The notes below the pieces were generated by a model. It made no database searches. It saw nothing but the letters and a program-made list of their open reading frames with translations, and had not been told where the DNA came from. Position numbers and translations under genes: made by a program. 36,764 bases of DNA, taken from NCBI GenBank assembly GCA_027002405.1, contig JALWZT010000311.1, positions 1 to 36,764 on the forward strand. Direction: 5' to 3'. Position 1 is the first letter of the stretch; each line of letters opens with the position of its first letter. Shown piece after piece: positions 32,877 to 36,764 of this stretch. The DNA comes from Anaerolineae bacterium (lineage in GTDB: Bacteria; Chloroflexota; Anaerolineae; J102).

Positions 32877-34514
32877 TCACGGTTGTCCACGTCTGTCCGA
32901 GTTGTCCTGCTTGAGGAAAGGCCGCAGCTCGAATTGGGTCAGGGCCTGGCCCTTGACCGTGATGCTGCGGAAGATGACGCCGGCCAGGGCTTTGCGCTCA
33001 TGGGGCTGGGCCGCCTGCCACAACGACGCCAGGTCATTGAGCCAGGCCTCGGCCTGGGGCGCGTCCACCTGCTGCTCCGGCGTCAGCGCGGTGATGTCCG
33101 CGCGCAGGGCCGCGATGCGCTGCTGGAACGCGTCCCAGGGGATGACGCCCACCTCGAAGAGCTGGGTGGTGCGCTTGATGTGGGCGATGAGCTTGTTGCG
33201 CTGATGATCGATGACCTCCACATCGTCATCCAGATAGCAGTGGGCCAGGACGTCGGGCCGCAGGTCCGAGGGCAGGGCGAAGCCCTGAAGGAAAGCCAGC
33301 ACGCCCGCCTCGGCCTCCTCGGCCCGCACCATGGGCTGGGTGCAGAACCCGCCATCGGGCAGCCGATGCTTGTCCGCCCGGTTGGAACAGAGATAGTAGC
33401 GGACGCCGCCGTTGGCCGTGGCGCCCCGCATGGCTCCGCCGCACTGGCCACAGCGCAACACCCCGCTCAGGGGATATTCCCGGCGCTGGGCCTGGCCCTG
33501 ACGGCGGCTGTTGTTGCCCACGCTACGGCGGATATCCTGTACCTGGTCGAAGAGCTGGCGGGAGATGATGGCGGGATGCGCGCCCAGGTTCTCCTCGATG
33601 ATGGGCTTGCGGCTGGCCGCGCCCTTGGGCGGCTCGTGCGCGTAGGTCACGTATCCGGCGTAGAAGGGCCGCTGCAGCAGGAAGCGGATGAAATCCTTGT
33701 AGGGCGGGCGATAGCCGTAGGGATTCGGGCCTTCTTTCGACGCCTGTTTCTCCTCGCCCTTGCGCAGGCGCTTGCGGGGCACGCGGAAGCGGCGCACATC
33801 GCCATCGGGCAAACGGAAGACGTGATCGGCCAGGGTCTGGGCCACGTCGTTATCGGAGTAGTCGCCCGTGGCGTAGAGCTCGAAGGCCAGACGCACCCCC
33901 TCCGATTCAATGGGATGCAGGATCAGGTTCTTGCCGTCGCCCAGATCGGGCCCGCCGAAGCGAGGGCAGTACCCTTGACCGTTGGGGTGGGTGCATTGGG
34001 AGCAGAGGCCGTTGCAGTAGCCGAAGGGGATGGAGCCGTTCCACAGCCCCAGCTTGAAGCGGCGATACTTGCCCTCGCGGGTGTTGTGGGCCAGTTGTAC
34101 GGTATAGAGTTCGGCCAGCATGCCCAAGATGACCATGATCAGCTCATTGCCCCAACTATCCTTGCGCCGGGTGTCGATGCCGTCATCGATGGAGAGGAAA
34201 TCCACCTCGTAGGACTTCAGCTCCCGGATGGCGCTGATCAGGGCCTCCAGGTTGCGGAAGAAGCGGGAGACGTCGGTGACGATGAGCAGGTTGAACTTGC
34301 CCGCCCGCGCGTCCCGCATGATGCGCTCCACCACCTTGCGCTGCGCCTTGCGGCCCGACACGCCCGGCTCCTCGTAGATGTGGACGATGCGGATGCCGTT
34401 GCGGGCCGCGTAATCCTTGATGCGCTCCGGCTGGGTGATCATGCTGAGGCCGGTCTCCACCTGCATGATGGTGGAGGTGCGGGCGAGACCGGCTGCGATC
34501 CATTGCTGCGTCAT
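32877..34514 (-). CDS. large serine recombinase B, 545 aa
   Basis: This is a relative of recombinase A. GLARTSTIMQVETGLSMITQ contains the catalytic Ser (RTST), followed by IYEEPGVSGRKAQRKVVERIM and LLIVTDVSRFFRNLEALISAI. The same Cys-rich insert occurs, GYCNGLCSQCTHPNGQGYCP, and the same zinc ribbon type, LSGVLRCGQCGGAMRGA. The C-terminus has a coiled-coil region. The catalytic N-terminus is more divergent than in A (QVETGLSM rather than xQxxEGHSL), so its target site probably differs. The start overlaps the end of the small upstream gene (3-base gap) and GGGGGAA precedes it. The long + strand ORF in the track over this region is a shadow. Confidence 0.85.
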   Translation of the reverse strand: MTQQWIAAGLARTSTIMQVETGLSMITQPERIKDYAARNGIRIVHIYEEPGVSGRKAQRKVVERIMRDARAGKFNLLIVTDVSRFFRNLEALISAIRELKSYEVDFLSIDDGIDTRRKDSWGNELIMVILGMLAELYTVQLAHNTREGKYRRFKLGLWNGSIPFGYCNGLCSQCTHPNGQGYCPRFGGPDLGDGKNLILHPIESEGVRLAFELYATGDYSDNDVAQTLADHVFRLPDGDVRRFRVPRKRLRKGEEKQASKEGPNPYGYRPPYKDFIRFLLQRPFYAGYVTYAHEPPKGAASRKPIIEENLGAHPAIISRQLFDQVQDIRRSVGNNSRRQGQAQRREYPLSGVLRCGQCGGAMRGATANGGVRYYLCSNRADKHRLPDGGFCTQPMVRAEEAEAGVLAFLQGFALPSDLRPDVLAHCYLDDDVEVIDHQRNKLIAHIKRTTQLFEVGVIPWDAFQQRIAALRADITALTPEQQVDAPQAEAWLNDLASLWQAAQPHERKALAGVIFRSITVKGQALTQFELRPFLKQDNSDRRGQP

Positions 34515-34517
34515 GGC

Positions 34518-34673
34518 TTATTTCCCCCGTCGTTTCCTGTCGGGCAGCGCGGGCAGGTCCCGGGCGAAGGAGGTCTTGCGTTGGGGCGTCTCCAGGCCCA
34601 GCATCCGGCGGAGGATGGCGGCCAGGGTTTTGATGAAGGTCTGGCGGGCTTCGTCATCGGAAAGGCGGCGCAT
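34518..34673 (-). CDS. small basic protein, 51 aa, upstream of recombinase B
   Basis: The start at 34673 follows CAGGAG. The product, MRRLSDDEARQTFIKTLAAILRRMLGLETPQ...LPDRKRRGK, is basic at both ends with one amphipathic helix. No family is recognised. Its stop lies 3 bases before the recombinase B start, so translation is probably coupled. It may be an accessory factor or a leader ORF. Confidence 0.5.
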   Translation of the reverse strand: MRRLSDDEARQTFIKTLAAILRRMLGLETPQRKTSFARDLPALPDRKRRGK

Positions 34674-34711
34674 GATGGAACTCCTGATCATGGGGTGACA
34701 GATGGGACAGG

Positions 34712-34753
34712 GCAAAAAGAAAAGGACGCACTCCGACAAGGGAGAACGTCCTT
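34712..34753 (-). terminator. leader terminator (attenuator-like) of the recombinase B operon
   Basis: On the - strand AAGGACG-TT-CTCC...GGAG-TG-CGTCCTT forms a two-part stem and is followed by TTCTTTTTG. It lies between a consensus promoter (34797-34826) and the first gene, so it should stop most transcripts unless read-through is allowed. Confidence 0.6.
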
Positions 34754-34796
34754 CGCAGGGGATGACAGGAGGGGCGTCCGGTCATCCAGTGGCTCC

Positions 34797-34826
34797 ATTA
34801 TACACTAGAACGCATGTTTTTGTCAA
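34797..34826 (-). promoter_or_regulatory. consensus sigma-70 promoter of the recombinase B operon
   Basis: TTGACA (34826-34821) and TATAAT (34802-34797) on the - strand, both perfect hexamers, with an 18-base spacer. Confidence 0.75.
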
Positions 34827-34835
34827 GGGTTTTTC

Positions 34836-34864
34836 TTGCGAATTTAGAACATTTATCCTAGAAT
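34836..34864 (+). promoter_or_regulatory. probable promoter of the gene at 34916
   Basis: TTGCGA (34836-34841), 17 bases, TAGAAT (34859-34864). It is divergent from the recombinase B promoter, with the two -35 elements only about 10 bases apart. Confidence 0.5.
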
Positions 34865-34915
34865 TGTCGAAGCAACGATGACGCCCTTCCCCACTCCCTT
34901 TACACCAATCCTGTC

Positions 34916-35308
34916 ATGAACAAATCCTTTCAAAATCACGTAAATCTGTACGGTGCAGTGACCCTGGTCGAACGGGAGATCAACGGGCGCACCGCGAGGG
35001 TGTTTCTTACTATCGAGACGGAAGATGGCGCGGTCTCCGAGGTGCCGGTGCTGGTAAAGCATCAGCGAGCGCTGGAGACCCTGGCTTTCTATCAGGCGCA
35101 CCAGGAGCTGCATCCCGATGAGCCCTTTGTCGTCAGCATCCAGGGGCGGCTACGAAAAGTGAAAGGCTCCACCGTGTTGGAGGCCACCAGCATCACCTTT
35201 CAGGTGGCGAGTGACGTCACTCGCATGGGCGGACGGCTGGCATACAAACTTATCGACCGGTATGTGGCGACCTATGGCGAAAAGACCTGGCTGAAGACGA
35301 AATCGTGA
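34916..35308 (+). CDS. possible OB-fold (SSB-like) protein, 130 aa
   Basis: The sequence NHVNLYGAVTLVEREINGRTARVFLTIETEDGAVSEVPVLVKHQRALETLAFYQAH...PFVVSIQGRLRKVKGSTVLEATSITFQV has five likely strands with a helix between the third and fourth. This is the order of an OB fold as in SSB or PriB. The similarity is to the fold pattern only; no SSB acidic tail is present. A small DNA-binding role next to recombination genes would be plausible. No ribosome binding site is seen before the ATG. It is expressed divergently from the recombinase B operon. Confidence 0.5.
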   Translation: MNKSFQNHVNLYGAVTLVEREINGRTARVFLTIETEDGAVSEVPVLVKHQRALETLAFYQAHQELHPDEPFVVSIQGRLRKVKGSTVLEATSITFQVASDVTRMGGRLAYKLIDRYVATYGEKTWLKTKS

Positions 35309-35544
35309 CGAGCCTTGGGCCTGCTGGCCCCGGCCCTGGGGGCGGCCTGGCAGCCTCGTGGCCCGATGGCCACGCCCCGGCGACTGGCGGCGGCCTGACG
35401 GCCAGCGCCATGCGGGGCGGGCCTGTCGGGCCCGCGGGCGCGCGTGATGCGGCTGGCTGCGGTTGGCTATGCGCTCTCATCGGGCGTTGGCGTGACGGCA
35501 CTGGCGGCCTGATAGGGGCTGACCTTGACCGCCCTGCCCCGCGC
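35309..35544 (+). other. very GC-rich non-coding stretch with GGCCTG/GGCC dyads
   Basis: No gene is supported; the long frame 35305-35868 has no ribosome binding site and a low-complexity Gly/Pro/Ala translation. Repeated GGCC, GGCCTG and CTGGC units (for example CGTGGCCCGATGGCCACG) can form several small hairpins. Confidence 0.4.
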
Positions 35545-35599
35545 TTGCGCATTGAGGGGCGTCAGGCTATAATGCTTAGCGAACATAGTCATTTGCTAA
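35545..35599 (+). promoter_or_regulatory. promoter and palindromic operator of the AbrB/PIN module
   Basis: TTGCGC (35545-35550), 17 bases, TATAAT (35568-35573). Directly behind it TTAGCGAA (35576-35583) and TTTGCTAA (35592-35599) form an inverted repeat with one mismatch and an 8-base spacer at the transcription start. This is suited to autorepression by the AbrB-like antitoxin. Confidence 0.6.
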
Positions 35600-35616
35600 A
35601 CATACAGGAGGTTATC

Positions 35617-35868
35617 ATGCCCCAAACCGTGAAAGTCAGCAGCCGCAATCAGATCGCCCTCCCCAGCGAGGCACGCAAAAAGCTGGGCATCCACCCGGGC
35701 GACCGCCTGCTGGTGGCGGTGCAGGATGGCGTGTTGGTGCTGATCCCCCAGCCGGAGGACTATGTGGCTGCCATGGCTGGTCTGCATCGCGAGGTATGGG
35801 AAGGCGTGAATACGGACGCCTATCTGAATCAGGAGCGGGACGCATGGCAGACGCCATCGGGCGATTGA
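35617..35868 (+). CDS. AbrB/MazE-type antitoxin, 83 aa
   Basis: TVKVSSRNQIALPSEARKKLGIHPGDRLLVAVQDGVLVLIPQPEDYV is a SpoVT/AbrB swapped-hairpin DNA-binding domain (residues 4-50). The C-terminal helix (LHREVWEGVNTDAYLNQERDAW) would bind and block the toxin. ACAGGAGG stands upstream of the ATG at 35617. The toxin gene overlaps its 3' end by 25 bases, the usual arrangement for VapBC-like pairs. Confidence 0.75.
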   Translation: MPQTVKVSSRNQIALPSEARKKLGIHPGDRLLVAVQDGVLVLIPQPEDYVAAMAGLHREVWEGVNTDAYLNQERDAWQTPSGD

Positions 35869-36281
35869 CGGCCAGGCTCCAGGTCCATGAGATCATCGGC
35901 CTGGACACCTCGATCTTCATCTATCATATCGAGGCCCATCCCCGCTATCTCCCCCTGACAACCGCAGCCCTCACCGGCGTAGCTCAGGGCGAGCGGCAGG
36001 CCGTGACGTCGGTCATCACGCTGATGGAACTGACCGTGCGCCCGCATCAGCTTGAGCGGCCCGCAGTGGCCCGGCACTACGAGGCCCTGCTCACTCACTT
36101 CCCCAACCTGCTGCTGGTCGATGTGGATCGGGCCGTGGCCCGACGGGCGGCGGCGCTGCGCGCCCGCTATCGCGTGCGGCCCGCGGATGCGCTGCAAGTG
36201 GCTGCGTCTCTCGTGCATCACGCCACCGCGTTCCTGACCAATGACCGCCGCCTGGCCCAGCTCAGCCCCTGCTCGACGTGA
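35844..36281 (+). CDS. PIN-domain toxin (VapC-like), 145 aa, probably frameshifted at C-terminus
   Basis: IIGLDTSIFIYHIEAHPRYLPL holds the first Asp of the PIN site, VITLMELTV the Glu, RPADALQVAASL the third acidic position and FLTNDRRLAQL the fourth. This is a complete VapC-type RNase core. The ATG at 35844 follows AGGAGCGGG and overlaps the antitoxin gene. The frame ends early in SPCST. A one-base shift in AGCCCCTG restores LLDVILLDDFLA and a stop at 36305-36307, the normal end for this family, so either a mutation or a sequencing error is present. Confidence 0.7.
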   Translation: MADAIGRLTARLQVHEIIGLDTSIFIYHIEAHPRYLPLTTAALTGVAQGERQAVTSVITLMELTVRPHQLERPAVARHYEALLTHFPNLLLVDVDRAVARRAAALRARYRVRPADALQVAASLVHHATAFLTNDRRLAQLSPCST

Positions 36282-36317
36282 TTTTGCTGGACGATTTTCT
36301 GGCCTGACGGTGCCCAC

Positions 36318-36385
36318 CAGGTGGACTGAGGGGGTGGACTGGGGCCTCGGGCCATAGTGGAGGTGGACTGGCCCCAGTGGACTGG
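36318..36385. repeat. GTGGACTG short tandem repeats
   Basis: GTGGACTG occurs four times (about 36320, 36335, 36363, 36378), and CTGGGGCC pairs with GGCCCCAG, so a hairpin is possible. It separates the toxin gene from the long repeat. Confidence 0.5.
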
Positions 36386-36396
36386 CAATCTTCGCC

Positions 36397-36546
36397 CCAT
36401 TGCCGTCACTTGTCAGCACCTGCCGCCAGTTGACGGCACTTCCCTCGCCCATACGCGCTTCAACTCCACAAAAAACGCCCGCAGGACGCAGAAGGCCATG
36501 AGCCAGCGCGGTCCGGGGCGTTTGTATTTGAGAGCTTCATACCGGT
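36397..36546 (-). repeat. 150-bp repeat, right copy (inverted to 2556-2709)
   Basis: From CCATTGCCGTCACTTG to CATACCGGT it is the reverse complement of the left copy with a few substitutions. It carries the same TGCCGTCA/TGACGGCA dyad and, on the - strand, the same hairpin plus T run (36523-36470). Confidence 0.85.
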
Positions 36547-36589
36547 GACGGACGGAGCGTGTGGATGGAAAGGGGCAGCGCCAGAGAGA

Positions 36590-36640
36590 GATGAGTAATC
36601 AGTATTCAGTGGGCAGTAATCAGTGGGGATGATCGGCGTG
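36590..36640. repeat. CAGTAATCAGT-type filler repeat
   Basis: GTAATCAGTATTCAGTGGGCAGTAATCAGTGGGGA consists of near-identical AGTAATCAGT and CAGTGGG units. No gene is present. Confidence 0.45.
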
Positions 36641-36654
36641 TCAAGTCCTGAAAT

Positions 36655-36764
36655 ATGTTTATATCAGGAAGAGGAAGGAACTTTACCATAAGAAGAGTTG
36701 GATGCTGAGGCGCCGTCACCCACGGGCCAGTCTATCCGTCGGCCAGAGGCTGTCAAGGGCTGCG
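36655..36764 (-). pseudogene. fragment of the same transposase as at 22390-23060
   Basis: CTTTAC(C/A)ATAAGAA...GCCGTCACC...GTCTATCCGTCGGCCAGAG matches 22983-23072. On the - strand, IFQDLTRR and LWPTDRL correspond to LFQDLTGR and LWPTDRP there. It runs off the window edge. Confidence 0.55.

Noticed and set aside
32865-34808. 647-aa + strand ORF over recombinase B
   Set aside because: Low-complexity translation antiparallel to a gene with clear motifs; it is a GC-rich shadow frame.
35305-35616. Gly/Pro-rich extension of the AbrB antitoxin
   Set aside because: A promoter, operator and ribosome binding site lie inside this part, so translation must begin at 35617.
1-36764. tRNA or rRNA genes
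   Set aside because: No cloverleaf-compatible GTTCRANNC arm with acceptor stem and no rRNA signature was noticed on either strand by eye; a tRNAscan-SE run would settle it.

Overview
The window looks like the accessory part of a high-GC bacterial replicon, most probably from Chloroflexota (Anaerolineae/Caldilineae-like). That placement is an inference from overall style: short pseudo-repetitive intergenic filler in front of genes, the type of decayed transposases, and large serine recombinases. No rRNA, tRNA or other taxonomic marker was seen. There is a full set of plasmid or integrative-element maintenance genes but no conjugation genes and no CRISPR array.

Left part (1-14.4 kb, + strand). 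It starts with the tail of an unknown gene, two hypothetical genes and a Cas4/RecB-like PD-(D/E)XK nuclease (1600-2496), followed by a 154-bp sequence that returns inverted at 36.4 kb. Next is an AT-richer gene for an AAA-type ATPase with a C-terminal OmpR/PhoB-like winged helix (2786-4234). Downstream, a row of TGTGAC boxes at helical-turn spacing precedes a seven-gene operon (4512-14381): two small membrane proteins, a secreted/anchored VWA protein with an FHA-like tail, a divergent tubulin/FtsZ-like GTPase with a GGTGSG loop, a membrane-anchored coiled-coil protein, a lipoprotein and a multi-spanning membrane protein. This resembles the tubulin-like plus VWA gene sets proposed to remodel membranes.

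Middle part (14.4-26 kb). This is a low-GC island among transposon debris: a degenerate gene, IS21, IS3-like and IS4-like remnants, another decayed transposase, a 150-bp MITE-like element and hairpin repeats. It carries five intact genes: a phosphotransferase resembling rifampin phosphotransferase split in two (ATP-grasp protein 15753-16709; substrate plus swivelling-His protein 16774-18282), a receiver-domain/class II aldolase-like fusion (19206-21617), a translationally coupled RelA/SpoT-type nucleotide pyrophosphokinase (21617-22327), and a Nudix-fold protein with a damaged Nudix box (24551-25102). I know of no described system with this combination and consider it the best candidate for something new.

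Right part (26-36.8 kb). This is a replicon backbone, mostly on the - strand: a replication initiator with an N-terminal HTH and a DnaA domain I-like C-terminus, whose own coding sequence holds six iteron-like repeats read in different frames; a ParM-type actin and ParR-like partner joined by a 13-codon bridging ORF; a PIN/RHH toxin-antitoxin pair; an excisionase-like HTH protein; and two related large serine recombinases with Cys-rich inserts, the second behind a consensus promoter and a leader terminator. On the + strand follow a small possible OB-fold protein and an AbrB/PIN module whose toxin appears frameshifted at its C-terminus. The window ends with the inverted copy of the 2.6-kb repeat and another transposase scrap.
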